From Arthrobacter sp. ISL-72 (lineage in GTDB: Bacteria > Actinomycetota > Actinomycetes > Actinomycetales > Micrococcaceae), in the NCBI RefSeq assembly GCF_018613755.1, contig NZ_JAGGPP010000008.1, positions 186,001 through 250,000 of the forward strand: a DNA stretch of 64,000 nucleotides, given 5' to 3'. Below are positions 24,997-35,900 of this stretch, one piece after another. The translations under genes were made by a program, and so were the position numbers. The notes below the pieces were generated by a model. That model saw only the letters and a list, made by a program, of their open reading frames with translations, made no database searches and had not been told where the DNA came from. Each line of letters starts with the position of its first letter. Position 1 is the stretch's first letter.

Positions 24997-27536
24997 GGTT
25001 CGTTGCGGTTCTCTCTCAAAGTGCGCCTGAGCACGGTTTGTTCGTTGTCCGGGCCGGATACGGCAGGATCTGCCGGTGCCGGGTCCGGGCCGCTATCCAC
25101 CCTACCTGCGGGCTCCGCAGTTGCCGTGTTGACAAGCTTGAGTCCCCTGAGCGTGAGTGCGGTCCTGCCGTCAGAGAGGAGTGAACGCGGCGAGAACCGG
25201 GCGGCCTGCCGTTTCCAGAAACCGACAGTGGCGGTCATTTCCTTCAGCGACCCGTCCACAATGGTCCAATACTCCCGGACCTCCGCTTCGCTGGGCTGGC
25301 CGGCGCCGAAGATGGAGGCATCGGCGCGGTGCGCCAGCAGGGTGGTGGTGCCGGCGGTCCCGGGGAATGCCTCACCGAGGACGACGGCGGACTCCCGGCG
25401 TGTGGCCCGGGTGTCCACGGCGGCGCCCATGTCCGTGGCGAGGCTGACCACTTCGTTCCAGCCGCCGCCGACACGCTGGGCCGGGTGGCCGGCGGAGAAC
25501 CGCGCTTGCCGGCGTCGGCTCTTGAGCAGGGCGATGAGCAGCAGCGGCAGTGCCAGGATTCCGACGGGGATCAGGGCAATTCCGATCGCGGTGAGAATGG
25601 GTCCCCAGAACAGCCACGGGTTGTTCTTCTTCTGGTCCGCATCCAAGGCATCCGGGGAAGAATCCGGCGGCAGGTCGGCCGGCTCCTGCGGCGGGGGCGG
25701 TGGCTGCAGGACCTGAGGCTTGGGCTTGGACTTGTTTTCGGGGTCCGGCGGAATCGGGACGTTGTCCTTGGGCGGAGTGGGGTCGAAGGACACCCAGCCG
25801 ACGCGGTCGAAGGCCACCTCCACCCAGGCGTGGACGTCCTTGCCCGTGATCTTGACTTCGCCGGCACCGTTTTCCGGGCTCTTGGGATCCGGGTAGAAGC
25901 CCATCACCACCCGGGACGGGATTCCCAGGTGCCGGAGCATCAGCGACATCGCCACCGCGTACTGTTCGTCGTCGCCGAGCATCTGCTTGGCCGTCAGGAG
26001 GCTCCGGATGCGTGCGGAGCCGTGCCCTGACACGCTGGGCAGCTGTCCTTCGTCGATGAGGCCGTTGCTGAAGGCCCCCTTCTTCTGGAAATGTGCCTCG
26101 ATCTGCCGGACCCGGTCGATGGCCGTCGGAGCGTCGGCGGACAGGTCGTTTGCCTGCGATCCGACCACGGGCGGCACCTCGGTGGCGTCCGGAAGCGCCA
26201 TCTTGGCGAAGTCGTACTGGGTCAGCTGCCCGTGTTCGAGCTTGGCGGGATCGGAGACCTGCACACTGTATGCGTCGCCTTTGCCGAGACCCTTGGTGGT
26301 GACTGCGGTGTCGGTGCCGGAGTTGAAGTAGAGCCCGGATGCAGCTCCCGAAGAGTCCCCGGTGAAGCTGATTCCGGTGGTACGGCGGCCACCGGGCAGG
26401 AAGTACCCCTGGTAGTCCTCGATGGTGATGTCGAGGGTGTATTCGGTACTCGGAACTATCCCGTCAGACTCGGCCAGCGTGTTGAGGGACTTGGCATCCC
26501 CCACCTTGCTGAAGTTGCCCGAACTGTCCGGGTCCATGTTGTAGTTGGTGCCGTTGAAGGCGTCCAGTGCGGCCAGGCGGACGCGTCCGTCGCGGGGAAG
26601 GCCCTTCACCACAAACAGGTTGTCGTCCTTCTTGTCCTTGACGAAGTTGCGGAAGCTCGCCAGCGGCGTGATGTAGTCCTTCGGATCGAAGGGCGGAACA
26701 ATCGTGTTTCGCAGGACCGTCCTGTCATCGCTGGCGGTCACCAGCGGCGATGCCACCGCCGTGATTGCAACACAGGCAGCGATGACTCCTGCCGCTGATG
26801 CAAGCCGGCGGACCTTGGCGCGCCGGGCGGTGGCGGCGCCGGCATCGGGGCGGTTGACGGAGATTTTGCGGGTGTCGATGCGCTGGTGCGCGTCCCTTCG
26901 GAAGGTGGCCCAGGCCACCCCCACCACTGTCAGGGAGATCCCGCGCTCCACGTTGAGGAATCCTGCGTTGGTGCTGAAGGCGATGCCGGTGACGAAGAGC
27001 ACCAGGACAGGCAGGAGCGGCCAGTAGGGGCTTTTCAGCCGCCACGTCATCAGCCCTGCAGCCAGGGCGGTAATGAGGGCGCTCAGGAACGGGACAATGA
27101 GCATCCCGCCTGCGGTTCCCACGGGCACGCCGACGGTCAGCATGTCCTTCCAGGCGAAGACCACACCCAGCAGGAGGGTACGCAGGGACTCGGGCGTGGG
27201 TACAAACCCGGCAATGGCGGCGTCCGGTACGGCGAACAGGGTGCCCAGGACCAGGTAGCAGCCCAGCGTCGCGGCGGCGGTGATGAGCGCACCGAGCCGA
27301 AGGTGGGCGTTGGCCGCGGCAATGCCGAGGCCGAGCAGGATGCCGCCGAAGCCGGCGATCAGATAATGGGGGTCACCGCCGAAGCTGCGGCTGAACCCGA
27401 GGACGCCCAGCCCCAGCAGCACCACCAGGGCACCGGCGTCGAGCGCGAATTGCCAAGCGGGCTGGCCGTCCCCGAAGGCGGACGGATGCGAAGACGCGGG
27501 CTGCCGGCGCGGGCGGAAAGCTTGCGCGGAGCTCAT
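24993..27536 (-). CDS. TgpA-like transglutaminase-fold membrane protein, catalytic Cys apparently absent
   Basis: This 847-residue protein has a block of TM helices (about 30-225, DUF3488-like), an exterior transglutaminase-core domain (about 440-600), a Pro-rich segment, one more TM helix (about 650-672) and a cytoplasmic DUF4129-like tail. In the family the core reads G-x-C-x-(H/Q)-(F/Y)-A. Here the same place reads GDDEQYAVAM, with Asp523 (codon 25968-25970) where Cys is expected. The His (569, in KDVHAWVEV) and Asp (585, in WVSFDPTPP) are kept. It may bind rather than modify its substrate. Four-base overlaps join it to DUF58 upstream and RDD-FHA downstream. Confidence 0.88.
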   Translation of the reverse strand: MSSAQAFRPRRQPASSHPSAFGDGQPAWQFALDAGALVVLLGLGVLGFSRSFGGDPHYLIAGFGGILLGLGIAAANAHLRLGALITAAATLGCYLVLGTLFAVPDAAIAGFVPTPESLRTLLLGVVFAWKDMLTVGVPVGTAGGMLIVPFLSALITALAAGLMTWRLKSPYWPLLPVLVLFVTGIAFSTNAGFLNVERGISLTVVGVAWATFRRDAHQRIDTRKISVNRPDAGAATARRAKVRRLASAAGVIAACVAITAVASPLVTASDDRTVLRNTIVPPFDPKDYITPLASFRNFVKDKKDDNLFVVKGLPRDGRVRLAALDAFNGTNYNMDPDSSGNFSKVGDAKSLNTLAESDGIVPSTEYTLDITIEDYQGYFLPGGRRTTGISFTGDSSGAASGLYFNSGTDTAVTTKGLGKGDAYSVQVSDPAKLEHGQLTQYDFAKMALPDATEVPPVVGSQANDLSADAPTAIDRVRQIEAHFQKKGAFSNGLIDEGQLPSVSGHGSARIRSLLTAKQMLGDDEQYAVAMSLMLRHLGIPSRVVMGFYPDPKSPENGAGEVKITGKDVHAWVEVAFDRVGWVSFDPTPPKDNVPIPPDPENKSKPKPQVLQPPPPPQEPADLPPDSSPDALDADQKKNNPWLFWGPILTAIGIALIPVGILALPLLLIALLKSRRRQARFSAGHPAQRVGGGWNEVVSLATDMGAAVDTRATRRESAVVLGEAFPGTAGTTTLLAHRADASIFGAGQPSEAEVREYWTIVDGSLKEMTATVGFWKRQAARFSPRSLLSDGRTALTLRGLKLVNTATAEPAGRVDSGPDPAPADPAVSGPDNEQTVLRRTLRENRNEP

Positions 27537-28864
27537 GCAGCGGCCTTTCTGAGGACGACGGCGAGATCGGACAGGTCACTCAGGGTCAGGACTGTCAGGT
27601 CCGCGATGTTGGCGCGCGCGGGTGCCGCCCCGGTCTGGAGGCGGACGGCAAGGCTGCGGACGCCCGGAGCCACGGAAGCTGCAGCCGAGCGAAGCTGGGC
27701 GGGGGTGACCCGGCTGCCCACAACGAAGAAGACCACCGAAGCGTTCGGGACGGTGTCGGCCAGCGTCCGGGCAAGGTCGACGGCGGTCTTCCGCAACGGT
27801 GCACCCACAATCCGGGTCATGTCATCAAGCATGTTCCGGCCTGTCTCGCACCGGAGGGGACCGTTCTGGGTGAGGACGTCGAGTTCACGCTGCTCGCGGA
27901 TGGCCTGGCGCCCGATGGAGGCGGCGGCGGAGATAGCCATTTCGAATTCCTGCTCCGAGCCGTACTCGTCCGTGTTGATGGACAGCGAGATGGCCAGATG
28001 GGCGCGGCGGGTCTCTTCGAACTGCCGCACCATGAGCTTGTTGGTCCGCGCGGTGGTCTTCCAGTGGATGTGGCGGCGGTCGTCGCCGGGCACATAGTCG
28101 CGCAGGGCGTGGAACGAAACGTCGGCGCTGGACAGCTCGGTGGTGGGCATGCCTTCCAGGTCACGGATGAAGCCTGCGGCGGACCCGGCCAAGGCAACGG
28201 TCCGCGGGTGCACGTAGAGGTCCTCCGGCTCAGTCCACAGCACCTGCCGGCGCAGCAGGTGCAAGGGATCGGCGCGGACGGACCGCACGGGACCCACCAC
28301 GATGACGGCGCGGCGTGCGGTGGGGATGGTGAAGAGGTCCTCGTGGACCTGCTGCGGTTTCATCCGCGGCAGGTGGAAGACGGCAGTTGCTGCTCCGACG
28401 GGAAGCTCAAGGGCGGCGGGCAGGAGGGGACGCGTGGAAGTGTTGGACACCGCGATGCTTCCGACCGCACTGTCCCCCACGGCAACCCTGGTCCTGGCGA
28501 GGTCCAGCATCACACCATAGGAGGAGCGGCCGAGGATGAATCCGATCGCGAGGACGAACAGGACGAAGGCAGCCACCGCGGCTGCCTTCGCTTCCTGCCA
28601 GCCGTACGGGGCACCCACGCTCCACAGCAGGATGGACGCAGCCAGGACGGACCAACCCAGGACGCTGACCACCGACAGCACCGGCCACGCGTACTTCAGC
28701 CAGAGCCCGCGGACTGCGGACCCTGCGGGTGCCAAGGCAAGTCCGGCCGTGCTCACGGCTTCGGACCACAGGGCGGCAGGGTGCAGCACCGAGCCCTTTC
28801 CGCCACCTGAAAACGGCCTTTTCAGGCGTTCAGCAAGCCGGGTCAACGGAGTGCTGCTGGACAT
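27533..28864 (-). CDS. DUF58 domain protein
   Basis: This 443-residue protein has two TM helices near the N-terminus (about 68-115), then a domain leading to the DUF58 hallmark YVPGDDRRHIHWKTTART, followed by MVRQFEE and a von Willebrand A-like region with repeated acidic positions. DUF58 proteins are regularly paired with MoxR ATPases and TgpA-like proteins and are thought to act in folding or activation of envelope proteins. I chose the ATG at 28862-28864, with AAAGGC upstream, over a start at 28942 that would reach into moxR. It follows moxR by 46 bases and overlaps the TgpA-like gene by four. Confidence 0.9.
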   Translation of the reverse strand: MSSSTPLTRLAERLKRPFSGGGKGSVLHPAALWSEAVSTAGLALAPAGSAVRGLWLKYAWPVLSVVSVLGWSVLAASILLWSVGAPYGWQEAKAAAVAAFVLFVLAIGFILGRSSYGVMLDLARTRVAVGDSAVGSIAVSNTSTRPLLPAALELPVGAATAVFHLPRMKPQQVHEDLFTIPTARRAVIVVGPVRSVRADPLHLLRRQVLWTEPEDLYVHPRTVALAGSAAGFIRDLEGMPTTELSSADVSFHALRDYVPGDDRRHIHWKTTARTNKLMVRQFEETRRAHLAISLSINTDEYGSEQEFEMAISAAASIGRQAIREQRELDVLTQNGPLRCETGRNMLDDMTRIVGAPLRKTAVDLARTLADTVPNASVVFFVVGSRVTPAQLRSAAASVAPGVRSLAVRLQTGAAPARANIADLTVLTLSDLSDLAVVLRKAAA

Positions 28865-28910
28865 ATCTGTGCCTTTGTTCGTGCGGTGGATTTCCGGAAT
28901 GGGGCGCCGC

Positions 28911-29882
28911 TTAGACGCCGGCGCGCTGCTGCGGAGCAGCAACTTCGCTCAGGACCCGGGACAGTACGGCCTCGGCGGTGGCACCGGAGAATTCCGCTTC
29001 CGGATCCATCACCAGGCGGTGGGTCCAGACCACGCTGGCCAGGTCCTTCACATCATCCGGCAGGACAAAGTTGCGGCCCTGGCCGGCGGCCCAAACCTTC
29101 GCGGCCCGAACCATGGCCAGGGCGCCGCGGACGGAGACGCCAAGCCTGGTCTCGGGGGCGTTGCGGGTTTCCTCGCACAGGCGCGAAATGTATTCGAGTA
29201 CGGCAGTATCCACGTGCGTGGTGGCGGCGAGGTCGGCCATGTCCGCCACGGCCTGGGTGGTGATGACCGCTGAGAGTTCCTTGGAGCGGTCCTTGAGGTT
29301 GGTGCCGCCCAGCAGCTGGACCGTGGACGCATGGTCCGGGTAGCCGATGGAGGTCTTGATCAGGAACCGGTCCAGCTGTGCTTCCGGCAGGCGGTAGGTG
29401 CCCGCCTGTTCGATCGGGTTCTGGGTGGCCATCACCATGAACGGACGGCCGGCCTCGTACGTGGTGCCGTCCACGGTGACCCGTGATTCCTCCATGACTT
29501 CCAGGAGCGCGGACTGCGTCTTGGGCGAGGCCCGGTTGATCTCATCCGCCAGCACGATGTTGTTGAAGATGGGTCCCTTGTGGAACTCGAATTTCTGGGT
29601 CTTCTGGTCGTAGATGGTCACGCCGGTGACGTCCGAGGGCAGGAGGTCCGGGGTGAACTGGATGCGGTTATTGGACCCCCGCACCGTCGACGCCATGGCG
29701 CGGGCGAGGGAGGTTTTTCCCGTGCCGGGTGCATCCTCGAAGAGCACGTGCCCCTCGGCGAGCATGGCGGTGAAGGCCAGGCGGATGACATGGGACTTGC
29801 CCAGCACCGCCTGGCCTACGTTGGCGACGAGCTTCTCGAACGTCCCTGCAAACCAGGCGGCCTGCTCAGTTGTCATGGTCAT
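28911..29882 (-). CDS. MoxR-family AAA+ ATPase
   Basis: This is a 323-residue AAA+ ATPase of the MoxR/RavA group, chaperone-like enzymes that mature partner proteins, often those with von Willebrand A domains. Walker A is APGTGKTSLA, Walker B and the following motif are IVLADEINRASPKTQSALLE, sensor 1 is MATQNPIEQAGT and the lid has TRLGVSVRGALAM. AAAAGGACC precedes the ATG at 29880-29882. Its DUF58 partner follows directly. In the PFNA cluster of Bifidobacterium the matching gene is called aaa-atp. Confidence 0.94.
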   Translation of the reverse strand: MTMTTEQAAWFAGTFEKLVANVGQAVLGKSHVIRLAFTAMLAEGHVLFEDAPGTGKTSLARAMASTVRGSNNRIQFTPDLLPSDVTGVTIYDQKTQKFEFHKGPIFNNIVLADEINRASPKTQSALLEVMEESRVTVDGTTYEAGRPFMVMATQNPIEQAGTYRLPEAQLDRFLIKTSIGYPDHASTVQLLGGTNLKDRSKELSAVITTQAVADMADLAATTHVDTAVLEYISRLCEETRNAPETRLGVSVRGALAMVRAAKVWAAGQGRNFVLPDDVKDLASVVWTHRLVMDPEAEFSGATAEAVLSRVLSEVAAPQQRAGV

Positions 29883-29946
29883 AATTGGTCCTTTTCACGT
29901 GGCGTGCCGGGCGATCCCGTTGAAGGGCGCGCTTCGTCCGGCGATT

Positions 29947-29952
29947 AGTCTA
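29947..29952 (-). promoter_or_regulatory. candidate -10 for an internal moxR promoter
   Basis: The minus strand reads TAGACT just after the stop of the giant gene and about 65 bases before the moxR ATG. A separate promoter here would let the MoxR-to-EssC block be expressed independently of the giant genes. No good -35 is visible. Confidence 0.35.
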
Positions 29953-29961
29953 ATTGGGATT

Positions 29962-32900
29962 TCAGTAGCTGGATGGGCACGAGCCCATGCCGGCAGTCGA
30001 TCCAGTGATGGTGTCGGCCCGGATGAACCGGTACCGGTTGGTCCAACGGCTGCCGTCCTTTTCGTAGATGTAGAACCAGCGGTTTGATCCCCAGCCGTCC
30101 CGGTAGCATTCGAGGCCGAGGTTGGAGCCCTGCGGCATCATGTAGGACGAGCAGTTTCCGCCGGCCCAATGGTCTCCGCTGCCTTTCGCCTCCTCGAGGC
30201 AGCTGTTGACCCTGACGGTGACGTTCCACAGCCGCGGTCCGGGAGGTGGCGGTTCTGCCCCGCTCCGGGATGTGTCGCTGCCGATGCGTCCCGGCTGGTT
30301 GGCGCTGATGGCGCGGACTTCAAGTCGATGGGTCTCACTGAAGCCCACGCTCTTCGAGAAGGACCGCGCGTCGGTGTTGGTCCAAGGCCCGTTGTCAAGG
30401 CTGTATTGGTAGCCCGAAGCGGGACGTCCGTTTCCGCTTGGCTGGGTCCAGGTCCAGGAAACAGTCTTGTCGCCGACACCGCTGCTGTTACTGCCCGTCA
30501 CGGTCGGGGCGAAAGCGATTCCGTACGGGTTCACGACGTTGGAGGCCGGGCTGGCATCGCCGGCGGTTGAACTGCGGGAGGAGACGGCCCAGACCACAAC
30601 GGCTGTGTCGCTGCCATTGGGTGCGGGAACAACCCCTCCGCCGGCAGGAATGTTTCCGCTGCCGCTGCCCGAAGTCAGCCGGTACTTGTAGGTAATCTCG
30701 CCCGCTGTCGATCCGTTGCGCTGGGCAGCGGTCAGCACAGGAAACCTCACATCGATCTTCCCGCCGTCGCCGTTGGTATCGACGAGGCTGGCGGACGGCG
30801 TCCCCACCATGTCCGGCTTGCCAGCGGCCCGCACTGCCGCAGACTGCGCACTCGTTCCGGATGTGCCGGCCTTGTTGGTCGCAGACACGGTGAAGGTGTA
30901 ATCCGACTCGGAGTTGTCCACCGTGACGTTTTGGGAGGTGCCGGACACCTGCTGGGTGGCCACGGCGGCCCCGCCGCGCAGCGTCGTCAGCGTGTACGCG
31001 GAGATGGCGTCTCCGTTGTTGTTCGGCGCCGCCCAATTGACCTTGAGCTGGCTCTGCGTTCCCACCGAGCCTGCCTGCGAAGCCGTTGGTGCGGCCGGGG
31101 TCACCGGAACACCGGCAGGAGTTTCGGCTGCAGAGTATGTGCTCCACTCGGACGGTTCCTTGGCGTCGTTCCGGGCCAGGACACGGATTTTGTAGGCAAC
31201 GCCGTTCTGGAGCCCCTTCCAGACGTAGCTCAGCGAGGTCAGGTTCTGGATCTGGGCGTTCTGCCCGGCGGGGGCCGGGGATATCTCCAGGTCATAGGAC
31301 TTCACCGCGGAGCCCTTGCTGGCCGGTGCCGCCCACGTGACGGTCAGCTGCTTGTCGCCGAACTTGAGCGCCGGGGCTGCCGGGGTGTCCGGTTTGACGT
31401 CGGGACGGACCTCAGCAGAGGCGGGTGATTTATCCGATTCCCCAAACTCGTTGGTGGCGGTCACCTGGAAGTGGTACTTCGTGTTGTTGACCAGATTGTT
31501 CAAGGTGCAGGAGTTGGCCGGGCAGTCTTGCTTGTAACCGCCCTCGCCGTAGACCGTGTACGTGGTGATGGGCGATCCCCGGTCAGCCGGCGCAGTCCAA
31601 TTCAGCAGGGCAGTCCGGTCACCGACGCTCTGAGCCTGCGGCGTGGCCGGAGCGGCCGGTTCATCCTTAACCGTGAGACGGATACGTGCCGTGGCATTCC
31701 GCGAGGCTTCACCCGTCTTGTCCTCTACGGTGTACGAAACAACCATGGTGCCGGTGAAGCCTTCGGCCGGGGTCACGTTCACGGTCTCGCCGGCTACTTC
31801 CGCATTTCCGAGTCCGGTTTCCACGCCGGCCGAGATAATTTTCAGCGGCGTTTCCGGGAAGGGGTTGGAGTCGTTGGCGAGCACGTTGAGGGGCACCGTC
31901 TTGCCCGCGGCGGCGTTGTCCTCCACATCGTCGCTGGCTACCGGCTTGGGCCGGTTGGACGCGGTAACGGCCAACTGGAAGGTCGCGGTGGCTTCGAGTC
32001 CCCGCGGGTCCTTCGCTTTGACCTGCACGGCTCCCGAGGTGCCGGTGGCCGTTGCGCCGTCCACCGAGGTTTTCAAAGTCCTGCCGTCAATGCGGGCGCT
32101 GAAACCGGCAGGGCTGTCGCCCACCAGTTCATACTTCATGTTGTCGACGTCGTCCCGGTCGGGGTCCGACGTCAGCCGGCCCAGATCTGTGTCGGCCGAC
32201 TCGCCTTTAGGAACCTCAACGGAGCTCCCCAGGATGGTGGGCGGGTTGTTCCGGTTGGGGTCCGGCAGCACCTTGGTCCGGATGCTGAGGGTTGATTTCA
32301 GCCCCTGGGCGTCATCCGGGCCGGAGCCGTCGGTGACTTCGAAGCTGATGGAGCCCGGTCCCACGTAGTCCTGGCCTGCGGTGTATTTGATGGCGGTGCC
32401 GTTTCCGGCCACGGGGTCGCCGCCGTCGGAACCTATCAGTTTGATCCGGTCGGTCTGGGTGAGGCGGGGTGAACGCCCGTCACGGACTTTCACCCATTCC
32501 TTCAGGTCAACCGTCAACGACTGTCCGGCCGTGACTTCCAGCACTTCGTCCCTGGCAAGCGTCGGAACCTGCTGGCCGAGGCCGGGCACCCAGATGATGG
32601 CCGTCGATTTCTGGCCGTCCACGTCCTCCACGCTGTACGGGATGAGCTGGGGCTGCTCCGTCAGCTCCACGATCATGTTCCCGTCCGTCCCCGGGCGGGC
32701 GGTGGCGGTGTCCGTGGCGATCTTGAGGTTCTCCCCTACGCCGTCGGGGTCCTCGTCGTTCTTGAGGACGGGAACGTCGACGGCGGTCTTGCCCAGCGTC
32801 TGGGCCGACGTCACGCGGTCGTCCCGGGCAATGGGGGCCCGGAGCGGAACGTCTGCCTTGACGTTGACCCGGATGGCGGCCTGCGTTGTGGCGCCACGGT

Positions 32901-35900
32901 CATCGGCGACTGTGTAGCGGACGTTCACCGTACCTTCCCGCACTGGTGCCTGCAGGATGAGGCGGCCGCTTGCCTTGCTCACCGTTGCCTGGAGCTCTGC
33001 CGGTGCCTCGATGCCGTCACTGGGAACGCCGATGGGGTCGCCGTCGGGGTCGGTGTCATTGCCGGTGGCATCCACCGCGATCTGGCGTCCCGGGCGGACC
33101 TGCACGTCATCGTCAACCGGGGTGGGTTTCTGGTTTGCGTCGCCACGGGGCGCGATGCCCACGGTGACTGTGCCGGTATTGACGGCGCCCTGCCGGTCCA
33201 CCACCTGGTACCGGAAGGTGTCCGTGCCGGCGCCGTCGCCGGCGGCAGTGAAGTCGATGAAGTTGCTGCCGACAACGGCGGTGCCCATGCCGGGGGTACT
33301 GTCGATTCCGGTCAACTGGACCGAGTCGCCGTCGGGATCGATGCCTTCGAGTTCAACCGGAATCCGCACTGTTCCCGCTGCCACTACCCTGGCCGTCAGG
33401 TTTTTCGGCTGGGGCCGGGAATTTTCGGCGCCTTCCAACGGAAGGATATGGATGGTGACGGCAGCGGCGCTCTTCTGGCCCTGCGGGTCCACCGCGTTGT
33501 AGATGGCACGGACCGTCTTGGGCTGCGGGCCGGCAATGAAGCGGAGGGTGTCCTCCGAGACGAAGCTCTTGCCGTCGGCATCTGCGACTGCCTGCGGCAG
33601 CACCGGATCCAGGCTCAGCTTTTCGCCCTGCGGGTGGGTGTCGTTGGCCAGGACGGGAATGGTCACCACGTCGTTTACCCGGACGTTGACTTCGTCCGGT
33701 TTGGGCTGGGGCGCTTCGACGACGGCGGGGGCCGGCACCGGCACCACGGAGACACTGCCAGTGGCGGATTTCCTGCCGTTGGACATCGTGTATTCGAACG
33801 TAAAGGGCTCCTTAGTGCCAAAGACGTCGGTGATCCGCAGGACACTGTGGTCGATCACGCTGACGGATGCCGTAGCGTTTTCCGGAAGTTTCACCGACTG
33901 CAGGACGAGCACTCCCCCGGAGGGATCGGAGTCGTTTGCCAGCGGGTCCAGGAGGACGCTTCCGCCGGTCGGCATGAGGGCAACGTCGTGGACCGCCACC
34001 GGGTCCCCCGTGTCTTTGCCGGATTCCACATCCACCCGGATGAGCCCCTGGCTGCTTTGCGGGCCGTTGCTTGCGATGTAGGTGAGGTAGACGGGGCCGG
34101 CGGTCTCGCTGCGGAAGGTGAAGGTCCCGCCGTCGGTGACGGGGCCGAGCTCGGCCGGACCGGAGGCTTCCACCTGGGCGAGCCGCAGGGCGCCGCCGTT
34201 GGGGTCCACGTCGTTCTTCAACGGGGCGATCACCAGGTCCTGGCCGACGACGGCAGTGACGTGGTCGGCGTTCACCACCGGCGCCAGGGCGCCCGGCGGT
34301 TGGACGTTCACCACCACCTGGCCAGTAGTGGTGTCGCGGCCGTCCCACACCGAGACGGTCACGGTTTTCTTGCCCGGCGCGGCGCCGGAATCCTGGTACG
34401 TGAGCAACCCGTCGCGGCGGACCTTGACCTGGTCCTGCTCGTTGTCGGCCTTGGCATCCATGAGCACCAGGTCGTCGCCGTCGGGGTCGGTCCAGTCCGT
34501 GAGGATGTTCTGGCTGACGGTTTTGCCCTGCTCCACCAGCATGGCGGTGGGGTCGCCGCGCTTGAAGACCGGCGGTTTGTTTTCGTCCGGACCAACAACG
34601 TTCAGGGAGATCTGCCCGCCGGCGGAGAGCCCGCGGCCGTCGGCGGCGTTGTAGCCGAACGTTTCGGAACCCGGCTTGGCGTCGGCCGGCACGGTGATCT
34701 GGAAGGCAGTGCCGCCGTAAATGTTCTGCAGCGTGCCCGCGGCAGGCCCGGAACCGCCGACGGACGCCGTGAGGACATCGCCGTCGGGATCGGAGTCGTT
34801 ATCCAGGATGCTCAGGACAGTGGTGCGCCCGGGCCGGACGCCGACGGCGTCGGGCTTGGTTTCCGGCGGCCGGTTGGGCTTGGTGCGGTCCGGCAGGATG
34901 TTGATCGTGTTGTTGTCCGCCGACTCCTGGTCCTGGTCGTTGGACTGGTTCTTGGGCGGGATGACGTCGTCCCAGTTGTTGACCAGCTGCATGTTCTGGT
35001 TCACCAGCCACACATTGCCCGAGTTCACATCATTGAGCACCACCAGGTCCCGGTTCACCCGGAACACATACGACGGCGACGCACTGGCCTTGGGCACCTC
35101 GACGTTCTTGTCATCAGCATCATTCACACAGTCCCGGACATACTTGTTCGCCCCGGCCCACGCCGCATGCACACACCCGCCCAGCTGCACCGGCTCCGCC
35201 GGCACACCCTCCCCGCCAAAAGTCACCGTCTTCGCCGTTGACCCGTCCAACGGCTGCTTCAACAACGCCTTCCGCGTCGCCACCGCGACGGCCTCACTCG
35301 CCGCACCGGACTGCTGCAGCCTCGCATCCTGCGCATCAGCCAACGCCAGCTCACGCCCGCCCGGCAGGAACAACTTCCCCCGCCCCGCATCCAACACCAC
35401 CGGCTTATCCCCCACCACAGCAAGCTGCAGATCCCCGGCACCCCTCAACCCGTCCCACGTCCCGGACTCCGACGCCGTCACTTCACCGTTCGCATCAACC
35501 GACGTCACCGTCACCTGACCCGACTTCGGGTCCGCACTGTAAATCCGGTTGTCCGTACCCACCGCGGAAACCAGCCCCTCCGAGCCGACCAGGGCAGGCT
35601 CGCTGGCCTCCTCATCAAACCCGTTCACCGTCGACGGCGACAACGCCCACACCTTGCCCTTGGCCGCATCCGTGACGGAAATAACCTCCGAACCAAAGCT
35701 CACCTCCGCCGCACCCGGCAACTGCTTGTCCCCGCCCAGCTGCATGCTCGCAGGCGAAACCTGGTTCAACGTCGAACCCGTCTCGTCATCAACAAACACG
35801 TTCCCGGAATTCTGCAGGATATCGAAGGTCGTGCTGGCAGGAGTCACCGCACCATCAAGCACCCGCGACGGATAATTCAGCCGGCCCACCGCGTTCCTGG

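Noticed and set aside
32640..34960. Repeated DxDPDGD-like coding units considered as a CRISPR or DNA-level tandem array
   Set aside because: The periodicity of about 90 codons is at protein level with diverged DNA. There are no short identical repeats with spacers.
33448..35241. 597-codon plus-strand frame inside giant gene 1
   Set aside because: No recognisable domain. Antisense to well-formed Ig-like repeats.
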